Positions 1 to 7,427 of a stretch of DNA of 9,925 nucleotides are shown here, one piece after another. The notes below the pieces were generated by a model that saw only the letters and a program-made list of their open reading frames with translations, was not told the DNA's origin and did no database searches. Every line of letters starts with the position of its first letter. Positions within the stretch are counted from its first letter, which is position 1. Source of the stretch: an uncultured Ruminococcus sp. (GTDB taxonomy: Bacteria > Bacillota > Clostridia > Oscillospirales > Acutalibacteraceae); assembly GCA_902773155.1 (NCBI GenBank), contig CACYDK010000148.1:1-9925 (forward strand), read 5' to 3'. The position numbers were made by a program, and so were the translations under genes.

Positions 1-20
1 GCCTGAATAATAATAAACAC

Positions 21-49
21 TTGACATATTTCGACGCTTCCGCTATAAT
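21..49 (+). promoter_or_regulatory. metK promoter (housekeeping sigma)
   Basis: A perfect -35 box TTGACA (21-26) and a perfect -10 box TATAAT (44-49) are separated by exactly 17 bases. Transcription should begin near position 56, shortly before the riboswitch aptamer. This is the strongest promoter match in the window. It fits a gene whose control is exerted after initiation, by SAM-dependent attenuation. Confidence 0.9.
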
Positions 50-67
50 ATCGTAAAGTATATAAAA

Positions 68-162
68 GCTTATCAAGAGCGACCGAGGGTACAGGCCCTG
101 TGACGTCCGGCAACCTGCGTAAGCAAGGTGCTAATTCCTGCGGTAATTACCGAAAGATGAGT
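68..162 (+). promoter_or_regulatory. SAM-I (S-box) riboswitch aptamer
   Basis: The leader carries the S-box hallmarks in order: CTTATCAAGAG at 69-79, the GACCGAGGG and GGCCC segments (81-98), GTGACGTCCGGCAACC (100-115), AAGGTGCTAATTCC (125-138), and CGAAAGATGAG closing the aptamer (151-161). Stem P1 forms between CTTATC (69-74) and GATGAG (156-161). In this family, SAM bound to the aptamer stabilises P1 and allows the downstream terminator to form, so transcription stops when SAM is plentiful. Its place just before metK is the classical feedback arrangement in Firmicutes. Confidence 0.96.
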
Positions 163-169
163 ACATTTG

Positions 170-204
170 TCACCGTTCGGTCAAACGGTGATTTTTTCTT
201 TTTT
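170..204 (+). terminator. Riboswitch-controlled intrinsic terminator
   Basis: TCACCGTT (170-177) pairs with AACGGTGA (184-191) in an 8-bp stem with a six-base loop. It is followed by a run of 12 T broken by one C (192-204). It lies eight bases after the aptamer and 25 bases before the metK start, as expected for the expression platform of a transcriptional SAM-I switch. Confidence 0.92.
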
Positions 205-228
205 AGAATAATTTTAAGGAGTAATACT

Positions 229-1407
229 ATGGCAAAGCATTTATTCACCTCGGAAAGCGTAACCGAGGGACATCCGGATAAGGTTTGCGACCAGATTTCC
301 GACGCGGTGCTGGACGCTATTCTACAGCAGGATAAAAACGCTCACGTCGCCTGCGAAACCACGGTAACGACGGGTATGGTTCACGTTATGGGCGAAATAT
401 CCACCGAATGCTACGTTGACATAGCGGGAATCGCCCGCGAGGTTATCAACGGGATCGGCTACGATAATCCGGGCTGCGGCTTTAACGGCAACACCTGCGC
501 TGTGCTGACCTCTATAGACTCGCAGAGCCCTGATATCGCAATGGGAGTTAACGAAGCCCTCGAGCTTAAGGACGGCGAAAACGACGCCGACAATCAAATC
601 GGCGCCGGAGATCAGGGAATGATGTTCGGCTACGCCTGCAACGAAACTCCCGAGCTTATGCCGCTTCCGATTTCGCTCGCGCACAAGCTCTCCAAGCAGC
701 TCACCAAGGTCAGAAAGGACGGGACTCTCCCCTACCTTAGACCCGACGGCAAAACTCAGGTCACTGTCGAATACGACGACGACAAGCCCGTAAGGATCGA
801 CGCGGTCGTTGTATCGACTCAGCACGACGAGCACGTCACGCTCGAGCAGATACGCGCCGATATCAAGAAATATGTCATAACACCCGTCATACCTGCGGAG
901 CTCTTTAATGACACAAAAATATACATTAATCCCACGGGACGTTTTGTTATCGGCGGACCGGTCGGCGACAGCGGACTTACAGGACGAAAGATCATCGTAG
1001 ACACCTACGGCGGCTTCTCGCGTCACGGCGGCGGAGCCTTCAGCGGCAAGGACCCGACAAAGGTCGACCGCAGCGCGGCTTACTACAGCAGATATATCGC
1101 CAAGAACATCGTAGCGGCGGGTCTCGCGGACAAATGCGAGGTTCAGCTAGCCTACGCTATAGGCGTAGCAAAGCCGGTATCTATTATGGTGGACTCGTTC
1201 GGAACCGGAAAATACTCTGACGACAAGCTCGCCGAGGCGGTCAAGAAGGTATTCGACTGCCGACCCAGCTCGATCATCAGAGAGCTCGACCTCACCAATA
1301 CTTCCTACCTCCCGGTGGCCGCTTACGGACATATGGGCAGAGAGGATTTACCGGTTAAATGGGAAAAAACCGACAAGACCGAAAAGCTTATTGAGGCTTT
1401 GAAATAA
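229..1407 (+). CDS. metK: S-adenosylmethionine synthetase
   Basis: This enzyme makes S-adenosylmethionine from methionine and ATP, releasing phosphate and pyrophosphate, in the cytoplasm as a homotetramer (family knowledge). The 392-residue protein is of normal family length. The N-terminal HPDK motif (15-18) holds the catalytic His. The two family signatures [12 protein letters not shown] (125-136) and GGGAFSGKD (267-275) are intact, and the C-terminal GHMGR (367-371) is present. I chose ATG 229 because AAGGAG (216-221) sits seven bases upstream and the protein then begins in the usual way ([18 protein letters not shown]). The open frame continues upstream to about position 100, but that stretch is riboswitch and terminator and is not protein. 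The gene is monocistronic, controlled by the SAM-I switch, and converges on the spore coat genes. I see no anomaly. Confidence 0.98.
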   Translation: MAKHLFTSESVTEGHPDKVCDQISDAVLDAILQQDKNAHVACETTVTTGMVHVMGEISTECYVDIAGIAREVINGIGYDNPGCGFNGNTCAVLTSIDSQSPDIAMGVNEALELKDGENDADNQIGAGDQGMMFGYACNETPELMPLPISLAHKLSKQLTKVRKDGTLPYLRPDGKTQVTVEYDDDKPVRIDAVVVSTQHDEHVTLEQIRADIKKYVITPVIPAELFNDTKIYINPTGRFVIGGPVGDSGLTGRKIIVDTYGGFSRHGGGAFSGKDPTKVDRSAAYYSRYIAKNIVAAGLADKCEVQLAYAIGVAKPVSIMVDSFGTGKYSDDKLAEAVKKVFDCRPSSIIRELDLTNTSYLPVAAYGHMGREDLPVKWEKTDKTEKLIEALK

Positions 1408-1464
1408 TAGAAATATAATTAAAGTTTTGAAAAAACGCAAAGCTTGTATGAGATTTATAAAACA

Positions 1465-1495
1465 AACCGGCTCGTTATGAGCCGGTTTTCGTTTT
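1465..1495. terminator. Bidirectional intrinsic terminator
   Basis: AACCGGCTC (1465-1473) pairs perfectly with GAGCCGGTT (1479-1487) around a five-base loop. On the + strand it is followed by a T-rich tract (TTTTCGTTTT), which ends metK transcription. On the - strand the stem is followed by TTTGTTTTATAAA. That strand would serve the coat gene, whose stop codon lies ten bases before the hairpin. Confidence 0.88.
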
Positions 1496-1496
1496 G

Positions 1497-1748
1497 CTAA
1501 TTTGACGCTGAGCTGAATTTCTGTTTTACGTTGCTGATCTTGTTCTGCTCGACCTGTTCGGTCGGATACCAGCCCTTCTGCTGCATTTTTGAGTAGATCG
1601 AGTCCTGCATACAGAGAGATTCGCTGAGGGATTTTTTGAAGGTTTCCCTCACCTTTGGCGTCGGTGATTCGATAGTGCCGTGCATAAAGAGATCGCACGC
1701 GCCCTTTTCGAGGATAAGAAGGTTTTCCATTAAGTTTCTGTCGTCCAT
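1497..1748 (-). CDS. CotF-type spore coat protein (second of a pair)
   Basis: This 83-residue protein begins MDDRNLMENLLILEKGACDL and continues with HGTIES and LCMQDSIYSKMQQKGWYP. That is the recognisable signature of the Coat_F family, found in the coat of Bacillus and Clostridium endospores. The sequence suggests two amphipathic helices, about half of the four-helix ferritin-like CotF fold. The open frame extends 54 residues upstream, but that part lies over the preceding gene in another frame. I chose ATG 1748 because AAGGAG (1760-1755) lies six bases upstream and the family N-terminus starts there. The start is ten bases after the stop of the first coat gene, and the ribosome binding site overlaps that stop codon, so translation is probably coupled. 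Expression in the mother cell during sporulation is expected from the family. The name cotF itself is not assigned because the Bacillus protein is about twice as long. Confidence 0.87.
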   Translation of the reverse strand: MDDRNLMENLLILEKGACDLFMHGTIESPTPKVRETFKKSLSESLCMQDSIYSKMQQKGWYPTEQVEQNKISNVKQKFSSASN

Positions 1749-1758
1749 AGTTTTCTCC

Positions 1759-1932
1759 TTAAAGTAAATTGTAGAAGCTGTTGAAAATTTCGCTGTGACG
1801 CTGCGACAGCTGCTGAGCGAAGCTTTTGAGATCGTTATCTTTGATCTGTCCGGCTGTTTCGGCAAACCCGGTCTTAAAATACTGCTCGTGGCCGAGAGCG
1901 TCCTCGACATACATTAGTTCTTTTGATGTCAT
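1759..1932 (-). CDS. Small spore coat protein, CotF N-terminal-like (first of a pair)
   Basis: This 57-residue open frame reads MTSKELMYVEDALGHEQY at its start and ends IFNSFYNLL. It has a very strong ribosome binding site, GGAGG at 1945-1941, eight bases before ATG 1932. The pattern of an ELMYVEDALGHE helix, then KDNDLKSFAQQLSQRH, then a C-terminal NSFYNLL, matches the small coat proteins that precede CotF-like genes in Clostridia (my recognition, not a search). It predicts a two-helix hairpin that could pair with the product of the next gene. Together the two would make one full CotF-like bundle. I could not identify a sporulation sigma promoter with confidence. The space upstream is short, because the amylase terminator lies 58-87 bases before the start. 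Confidence 0.8.
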   Translation of the reverse strand: MTSKELMYVEDALGHEQYFKTGFAETAGQIKDNDLKSFAQQLSQRHSEIFNSFYNLL

Positions 1933-1979
1933 AAATCTTACCTCCTGTTTATGATGTTATTATTATTGCCAAAGGAGAT

Positions 1980-2019
1980 AAAAAAATACAAAAAGGAGGA
2001 CATTTCTGTCCTCCTTTTT
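1980..2019 (-). terminator. Terminator of the starch operon
   Basis: A perfect 13-bp inverted repeat (1990-2002 with 2007-2019) encloses a four-base loop. Read on the - strand, the stem ends in TTTTT and is followed by GTA and seven more T (1986-1980). It begins 40 bases after the amylase stop codon. It also separates amylase transcription from the coat genes, which are read in the same direction just downstream. Confidence 0.9.
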
Positions 2020-2058
2020 CATTTGACAGGAAATTACTGCAAATAGGTAACTCCTCTA

Positions 2059-4449
2059 TTATTCAGAATCACTTTTCTTAAAAAACGAGCTGGTTCCGCC
2101 TATCGCGCCGTCGATACCGGTAAAATTCGAATCGCAGCAAACGTAAACTCTCATATCGGCCTTTGAGATCGTAGGAACGGTGAGAGTACCGTTTGAAACA
2201 GTCTGAACGTCTCCCGTTACGGCGTCGATATATTTGCCGTTTGGAATGTTCTTGAATGTCGCTCCGCCGCTGATCGTTACAAGAGCGAGCGAATCGATAT
2301 CAGCCGATTGGTCGGTGTAACGGCGGATAAAGGCCATATTTCCGGTTACGTAGCTGCTGTCGACTGTATACTGACCCTTCTGGAGAGCCGGAACAGCGCG
2401 GCGGATAGCGTTAAGCTTGACAAGATGCTGGCAGAGCGGACTGTTCAGGGTCTCCGCGACCTTACCCGTCGCCTCGTACTCACTGAAATCGGTAGCCTTA
2501 ACTGTTCCCTCGAGGTTATCGCCGTAGTATGCGCGGCAGGTCGTGGCGAGAGGTATCTCAAGTCCCTTATCAATGAAATTGCCCTTTCCGAACTCGATCT
2601 CGTTTCCGTAATAGAGACACGGAATTCCGCGGAAGGTGAACATCAGATCCATATTCTCAGCCCATGCGGTAGTTCCGCCTGTATAGCCGACCTTCTGGCA
2701 GTTATCCGGAGAATAGTCGTGAGACTGGACGTATGTTACGTTCCATGTGGAATCGTTAAAGTATTTATCCTCGGCCTTAGCAGCTCCGAAAGCCCCGCTT
2801 GCGGTATCGAACGACCAGTGCATTGTAAAATCGATCGCGTTCATTCCGGAGAATTTGCTATAGTCAGCATTATGGTACTCAAGCTTATTCAAAAAAGCGT
2901 TGTCCGAGGTCGGCTGACCTGAGGTCTTGTCGTATTTTACGTAGTGGTCGAAGGTGAGGTTCATATTGTTGTTTACGGATTTAGCGTCTGTGTTCGAGCT
3001 CCAGGCGTTAGCCCACTCGTCCGAGGACTCAGCCCAAGTATAGAACGGAACGCTCTCCTCGGCGTGGTCTCTGTACCAGGTCTGCGAGTAACGGCAACAG
3101 ATTTCACCGAACATATAGAAATTCTTATTTCCGCTGTCAGCGGCGGCGTCGAGAAGCTGATTGTTGTACATCATATTGAGCGAAAGCCTCGGAATATGAC
3201 GCACGGTATCGACTCTGAAGGCGTCGACGCCCATGTCTATATACTTTGAATACGCGTCGACCGTATATTCGGCGACCTTCGGATTCTCTGTATTCAAATC
3301 AACGCAGTCGCCGGCGATCTGCGAATACTTACAGGTCCAGTCGTCCCAGTTAAGGCTCTGGAAATAGCCTGTGTGGAAATAATCGTTGGCATTGTACTTG
3401 TCCGAATTGGACATTTTATCCATTTCATAATCGGCCTTGGCCGGAGCCGATCCGGTAGTGTTGTTCGCCTTGATCTGAGTGTTTTTCATCAAAAGCAGTC
3501 TTGAATCGTACTGCAGGCCGGGTTTAAGCGCCCAGTACTCCTCGGCGGTGCTTACACCGGCGACATCCAGAAGCTCCTTTGTGGGGATCATACTTTCCTC
3601 GATAACGGACAGGTCAGCCTTGTAATCCTTGGTAAATTCCTTGCAGAGATTGCCCTCTCCAAAGTTACCGGTATGGTTCCATACAACGTCCTGAACTATC
3701 TTCATCCCCTTTTCGTGAGCGGCGTCTATCAAGTCCTGATAGGTAAAATCGGAGCTCTCGTAACGCGGATCGACCTTTGAATAGTCCATAGCGTGGTAGC
3801 CGTGGTAATCATAGCCTGAGGCGTTCTCGACGACCGGGGTGATCCAAATCGCGGAGAAGCCGAGAGCCTTGATATAGTCCAGCTTTTGCGCAAGCCCCTT
3901 AAAATCGCCTCTCCATTCGCTGTCGCTGCCGTTATTGGCCTTCTTATGATCCCAGCAGTTAACGTTATTGGATTTATCTCCGTCGTAGAAGCGCGTCGTG
4001 ATTACAAAATAGATGCTCTCCTCGCGGAAATCGATATCCTTGACGTCGTCCGGCTTGGCGGGATCCTTCCTGCGCCATCTGCCGTTATAATACCACCATT
4101 CGCCGGTAGTTCTGGTGAGCTCCCTTGAGAGCTGGTTTCCGTCCTTATCTGTAAAGATAAGGTTAATTTTTGTCAGCCCCTCGGGAAATGTATAGCTATA
4201 CCAGTTTTCTCCCTGTGTTGCTTCCTTCTGCATCTGCTTGCCGGGATATTCGACCTCGATATTCTTGGGGAGCGAGTTCCAATAGTAGATATAAGGCGCC
4301 TTTCCCTCACTTTTGAAGTGAACCTTAATCACGGACTTCGCCTCGGAAACCGAGCTATCGGAGCCTGCGGCGTCAGCCGCAAGAGTTCCGATAGAGATAA
4401 ACGTGAATATCGTGAGCAACAGAGCGACAAATTTCTTCATACTTGTCAT
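2059..4449 (-). CDS. Secreted GH13 alpha-amylase with N-terminal starch-binding module
   Basis: This is an extracellular glycoside hydrolase family 13 enzyme expected to cut alpha-1,4 bonds in starch. With ATG 4449 it has 796 residues: a signal peptide (about 1-27), a CBM26-like starch-binding module (about 40-132), a GH13 barrel (about 145-640) and a C-terminal beta domain (about 660-770). Conserved GH13 regions are visible: DVVWNH (254-259), GVDAFRVD with nucleophile Asp414, FGEI with general acid Glu449, and SHD with His577 and Asp578. A long insertion lies between the first two regions (about 265-385). Region IV reads VQSHD instead of the common VENHD. There is no dockerin, LPXTG or other anchor, so the protein is probably free or held by its binding module. 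ATG 4449 is preferred over GTG 4458 because AGGTGAG (4460-4454) is a good ribosome site for the ATG and would overlap the GTG. The gene follows the dockerin gene by 17 bases in one operon. I cannot assign the GH13 subfamily with confidence. Confidence 0.93.
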   Translation of the reverse strand: MTSMKKFVALLLTIFTFISIGTLAADAAGSDSSVSEAKSVIKVHFKSEGKAPYIYYWNSLPKNIEVEYPGKQMQKEATQGENWYSYTFPEGLTKINLIFTDKDGNQLSRELTRTTGEWWYYNGRWRRKDPAKPDDVKDIDFREESIYFVITTRFYDGDKSNNVNCWDHKKANNGSDSEWRGDFKGLAQKLDYIKALGFSAIWITPVVENASGYDYHGYHAMDYSKVDPRYESSDFTYQDLIDAAHEKGMKIVQDVVWNHTGNFGEGNLCKEFTKDYKADLSVIEESMIPTKELLDVAGVSTAEEYWALKPGLQYDSRLLLMKNTQIKANNTTGSAPAKADYEMDKMSNSDKYNANDYFHTGYFQSLNWDDWTCKYSQIAGDCVDLNTENPKVAEYTVDAYSKYIDMGVDAFRVDTVRHIPRLSLNMMYNNQLLDAAADSGNKNFYMFGEICCRYSQTWYRDHAEESVPFYTWAESSDEWANAWSSNTDAKSVNNNMNLTFDHYVKYDKTSGQPTSDNAFLNKLEYHNADYSKFSGMNAIDFTMHWSFDTASGAFGAAKAEDKYFNDSTWNVTYVQSHDYSPDNCQKVGYTGGTTAWAENMDLMFTFRGIPCLYYGNEIEFGKGNFIDKGLEIPLATTCRAYYGDNLEGTVKATDFSEYEATGKVAETLNSPLCQHLVKLNAIRRAVPALQKGQYTVDSSYVTGNMAFIRRYTDQSADIDSLALVTISGGATFKNIPNGKYIDAVTGDVQTVSNGTLTVPTISKADMRVYVCCDSNFTGIDGAIGGTSSFFKKSDSE

Positions 4450-4466
4450 TTTACTCACCTACAGTT

Positions 4467-6113
4467 TTAGATTGATGTGATGATTCTCGCGACATACTTC
4501 TGGATAACCGTAGCGTCCTTGATGTTGATTCGTCCGTCCGGGAAAGTATCGGCAAAGTCGGGATCAAAGTTCTTCGGCTCCATAGAAGCGACATACTTCT
4601 GGATGAGAGTAGCGTCGGTAACGTTTACAAAGCCGTCCTTGTTAACATCGCCGAGGCTCGGGTTGGGAGTAGCTGTCGGCTCTTCTGAAGGAGTGTTGGT
4701 CGGCGATACGTCTCCGCCGGGGTTGGAGCCGGGATCAGTGGGATAGGGTCCTGTAGGCTGGTCGCCCGAAGGATCGTTTGTAGCGGGCTCGGTTGCCGGA
4801 GATGTCTGCGGCTCGGGGTTTGTAGCGTCGGGAGTTTCGTTGATTTCCGCAACGCTGGAATATGTGTAAGTCTCGTTTACAGTATCATTGTTGGAGTTCT
4901 GAACGAACGCCTCGATCGTATAAGTTCCGAGCTTAGTGGGAGTTATAGTATACGCATTGCTGGTTGTGTAGTAAGGAACATTGCCCTTTCCGTCGGGATC
5001 GGTAACGATAAACTTATAGAAGAGCAGTCCGTTTCCTGTATGTCCGCCCAAGGCTTTCATAGTGAAGGTGATGTTGCTGTCCTTCTTTATCTGAGTATTT
5101 GTACCCAAGGAGTTTGTAAACGCGCTGATAAAGGCGGTCTCAAGCTTAGACGGGTCGTTGATCTCGAAGGTCATACTGCGGGAATTCGTGTTTCCGGCGG
5201 TATCGCTTACGTCAACGGTGATCGTGTACTTACCGACAACAGTAGGAACCCACTGCACGGTAGCGGCGGCTCCCTCGGAAAGAACGGAATCGCCTGTCGC
5301 GCCCTTTACAGAATACTTATAGGTAAGAGCTCCCTCGGAGGATTTTGCGGTGGTGGAGAACTTGATACTGCAATTCGTATATCCGGGAGACTGGATGCTG
5401 GAGCTAAAGTCCGTGATTTTTACCGGGCTTGTGCTGTAAACATCCCACGATGAAGTGCTGTTGTTATAGCAGTTTTTATCGCTGGGACGTGTTAAGTCGG
5501 CTGTCTGGTTGTTGCCGCCCTCGTTGAAGATAACATTCTTAAACGACTTGCTGGGTGTGTACTCCCACACGCCGTCACCGATATCCTTCATCTTAGCGCC
5601 CGGCCATTCAGCGTTCTTATCGCTGTCGGAGTTCCACATATACACGTTTACAGAACCCCATTTAGCGTCATTTGCGCAGTAAATCGTGTTGTCGGAGCCT
5701 GTAGTAGTCGGATTATCGACAGAAGGATTAGTGGGATTGCCCTGATTCTCGTTAGAACCGCCGTGAGCCGACCAAGAGCCTGTGGAGTTGTTGTAGCACT
5801 GACCCTCTCCGGGGAAGGTAAGGTCGTCGGTCTGTGTGCCGTTATTGTTGTTGAAAATTACCTTTTCATAAGTACCGTCAACAGCGCACGAATACACGCC
5901 GTCGGAGCCCTTTGTCATAGCGACGCCCGGCCACTCGGCGTTCTTTGAGCTACTGCCCCACATATAGCAGTAGACGGTACCCCAGCCCGCTGCGTCCTCG
6001 CAATAAACGCTACCTGCCGCAAAAGCGGAGGTAAGGCCGAGAACAGCGACGCAGGAAAACACCATCAAAACAGCAAGAAAAAAGCAAAGTAACTTAGTTC
6101 CTCTTTTTTTCAT
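4467..6113 (-). CDS. Secreted non-catalytic CBM26-CBM26-Ig-Ig-dockerin starch-binding protein
   Basis: This 548-residue protein has a signal peptide (about 1-33, ending TSAFAA). Two similar starch-binding modules of CBM26 type follow (about 34-116 and 143-226), each with NAEWPG, a VIFN strand, QT..DLT and CYNNST.SW. Next come two Ig-like modules of the triple-tyrosine type (about 231-319 and 324-423) and a Pro/Thr/Glu-rich linker (about 427-486). The C-terminal type I dockerin (487-548) has two calcium loops, DVNKDGFVNVTD (489-500) and DTFPDGRINIKD (522-533). Each loop is followed by AT.IQKYVA; the second has Phe at the third ligand position. No catalytic domain is present. By analogy with amylosome dockerin proteins of Ruminococcus bromii, it probably plugs into a cohesin and holds starch at the cell surface; no cohesin is encoded in this window. 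The start is supported by GGAGG (6125-6121) seven bases upstream. It is the first gene of the operon with the amylase. Confidence 0.93.
   Translation of the reverse strand: MKKRGTKLLCFFLAVLMVFSCVAVLGLTSAFAAGSVYCEDAAGWGTVYCYMWGSSSKNAEWPGVAMTKGSDGVYSCAVDGTYEKVIFNNNNGTQTDDLTFPGEGQCYNNSTGSWSAHGGSNENQGNPTNPSVDNPTTTGSDNTIYCANDAKWGSVNVYMWNSDSDKNAEWPGAKMKDIGDGVWEYTPSKSFKNVIFNEGGNNQTADLTRPSDKNCYNNSTSSWDVYSTSPVKITDFSSSIQSPGYTNCSIKFSTTAKSSEGALTYKYSVKGATGDSVLSEGAAATVQWVPTVVGKYTITVDVSDTAGNTNSRSMTFEINDPSKLETAFISAFTNSLGTNTQIKKDSNITFTMKALGGHTGNGLLFYKFIVTDPDGKGNVPYYTTSNAYTITPTKLGTYTIEAFVQNSNNDTVNETYTYSSVAEINETPDATNPEPQTSPATEPATNDPSGDQPTGPYPTDPGSNPGGDVSPTNTPSEEPTATPNPSLGDVNKDGFVNVTDATLIQKYVASMEPKNFDPDFADTFPDGRINIKDATVIQKYVARIITSI
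4489..4604 (-). repeat. Dockerin internal duplication (DNA direct repeat)
   Basis: An identical 17-base stretch beginning GCGACATACTTCTGGAT (as read on the + strand) occurs at 4489-4505 and 4588-4604. It encodes the IQKYVA part of each of the two dockerin calcium-loop helices. This is the normal two-fold repeat of a type I dockerin and not a mobile or CRISPR repeat. Confidence 0.8.
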
Positions 6114-6170
6114 AAAGTTTCCTCCTTAGTAAATCTCAAAACTTCTCTAAAAACAAATCTACTCATAGTG

Positions 6171-6179
6171 ATTATATCA
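6171..6179 (-). promoter_or_regulatory. Extended -10 promoter of the starch operon
   Basis: On the - strand the sequence TGATATAAT (6179-6171) gives a consensus -10 box (6176-6171) preceded by the TGn extension. At 17 bases upstream the -35 position reads AATAAT, a poor match, so the promoter would depend on the extended -10 or on an activator. Transcription would start near 6164, leaving a leader of about 50 bases before ATG 6113. No consensus cre (CcpA) site was visible nearby. Confidence 0.7.
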
Positions 6180-6186
6180 AAAAAGA

Positions 6187-6202
6187 GGACATAATTATTT
6201 CC
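6187..6202. promoter_or_regulatory. Candidate operator palindrome
   Basis: The 16-base sequence GGACATAATTATTTCC is an inverted repeat with seven of eight positions matching around an ATAATTAT core. It covers the weak -35 position of the starch promoter and lies ten bases upstream of the -10 box. Its size and place suit a dimeric regulator. The same sequence followed by TCTTTTTT on the - strand might instead be a weak terminator for the upstream nucleotidyltransferase operon, but the stem is AT-rich with little room for a loop. Confidence 0.4.
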
Positions 6203-6272
6203 GAATAAGAAATATAGTTTTAGTTATAACGATGAATTTATAGGATCAATTTTATGCAAAATAACCAATGAG

Positions 6273-7427
6273 CTATCTTTCAAGCTTAAGATCGCGGAAA
6301 AGGCCGAGCACAAAGTCTCTGTCCTCGAGCTCGTTTCGGTCGCGTCTTGATTCATAGCCCTCTTTAAAGCGGATATCGCGCGCTATAACTCTGGAGCTCC
6401 AATACTGCACCCACGAAAACGGCAGTAAAAACGGGAGCTTTGAAAGGTAAACATAGCGTTTTTTCATAGTGTCGTACGGAAGGAAAACCTGCTTGAGCCA
6501 GTAAAAGCGGCCGGTTCGGCTTCCGTCGAGGAAGAAACCGACGTCGCGATTCCCGAAGGTTCCGGAGCTCAGGATGAACTCGCCGAGGTCGTCTATTTCG
6601 ATCTCGTCATACGAAAACCAGTTAAAGGCGAGTTTTCTGAGGCGCTTTTCAAACACGTCTATCCGCCGCTCCCTGAGCTGAGACTCGATGTATTCAAAAT
6701 CCAGATCGGGATAAGCCGTGAGATAAACATAAATATCCATGACCATACGGATACCGATTCCGGCATAAAACATGTGCTTGGCGGCATGGTACAGGAGATA
6801 GACGTAAAAATCCTCGCGGCTCATTTCATAGGAGTAGGAATACCCTTCGCGAAGAGTCACTTTGTCCCAAATATCGTCATATACGGAGTCGTCGAGCTCG
6901 TTTAAGTCGGAATGGATTTCAAAATACATCAGATCCTTGGTAAAATGGATCTCAGAGCTCTTTGTTAAGTGGCGTGTAGGTATCCCGTTATCGGCAAAAA
7001 CCTTTTCGACCTCGGAAAAGTTCTTTTTATCAACAAGAATATCTATATCGGTCATTGTGCGGAAATCCGACTGAGGATAAAGCCGCTTCATAAAATATCC
7101 CTTGAGAGGAACGTTTCTGATCTTACGCTTCTCGAAGCCCTCGATGATCTTCTCGGACTGAACAAGCTGCGAGGTTTCCTTGAGTATCTGATAGTTCAGC
7201 TCGTTTTCAATAACCCTGCGCGCAGTATCTCCGGGCTTTACGTTGACCTTATCTATGGTGTAGCCGATCATATTGAGCACAGAATTCTGCTGAGCCGTTT
7301 TGCATAACCTGTTCCAGTTAAAATCCGAAGGAAGCTCCGGAGGCTTATTGCCACTCAGAGCCGAAGCCAGAAGTGCTATGTACAGCTTATAAAATTGTTT
7401 TTGATTTTCGTTCAGGCGCAGTCCCAT
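6273..7427 (-). CDS. NTP_transf_5 family nucleotidyltransferase
   Basis: This 384-residue protein matches the uncharacterised nucleotidyltransferase family NTP_transf_5 by pattern. The N-terminal half is helical. It is followed by VPLKG (106-110), a YPQSDFRTMTDIDILV stretch with the likely metal-binding pair Asp127 and Asp129, EIHSDL (170-175), and a HAAKH helix (214-218). The active-site motifs look intact, so nucleotide transfer to an unknown acceptor is plausible. No substrate is known to me. Members of this family occur in Firmicute lasso-peptide and related RiPP clusters as possible tailoring enzymes. The start ATG overlaps the exporter stop by one base (TGATG), so the gene is translated as the last member of the four-gene operon. 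No convincing terminator follows; the nearest candidate is the weak palindrome at 6187-6202. It contains no signal peptide and should be cytoplasmic. Confidence 0.85.
   Translation of the reverse strand: MGLRLNENQKQFYKLYIALLASALSGNKPPELPSDFNWNRLCKTAQQNSVLNMIGYTIDKVNVKPGDTARRVIENELNYQILKETSQLVQSEKIIEGFEKRKIRNVPLKGYFMKRLYPQSDFRTMTDIDILVDKKNFSEVEKVFADNGIPTRHLTKSSEIHFTKDLMYFEIHSDLNELDDSVYDDIWDKVTLREGYSYSYEMSREDFYVYLLYHAAKHMFYAGIGIRMVMDIYVYLTAYPDLDFEYIESQLRERRIDVFEKRLRKLAFNWFSYDEIEIDDLGEFILSSGTFGNRDVGFFLDGSRTGRFYWLKQVFLPYDTMKKRYVYLSKLPFLLPFSWVQYWSSRVIARDIRFKEGYESRRDRNELEDRDFVLGLFRDLKLER

Noticed and set aside
100..228. 43-residue N-terminal extension of MetK
   Set aside because: The frame is open, but these bases form the SAM-I riboswitch and its terminator. 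The ribosome site and conserved N-terminus both place the start at 229.
322..1026. Long antisense open frame (234 codons) inside metK
   Set aside because: It is a shadow of the GC-biased codons of metK, with low-complexity Val/Arg/Asp composition and no recognisable domain.
1749..1910. 54-residue upstream extension of the second coat gene
   Set aside because: It overlaps the first coat gene in another frame. The strong ribosome site and family start lie at 1748.
1933..1979. Sporulation sigma promoter for the coat genes
   Set aside because: AT-rich sequence is present, but I could not find a convincing -35/-10 pair for sigma E, G or K.
2308..3249. Open frames on the + strand inside the amylase gene
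   Set aside because: They lie entirely opposite a clear GH13 coding sequence and show no domain or credible protein composition.
4489..4604. Repeated 17-base sequence as a possible CRISPR or mobile-element repeat
   Set aside because: There are only two copies, both coding for the duplicated dockerin helix.
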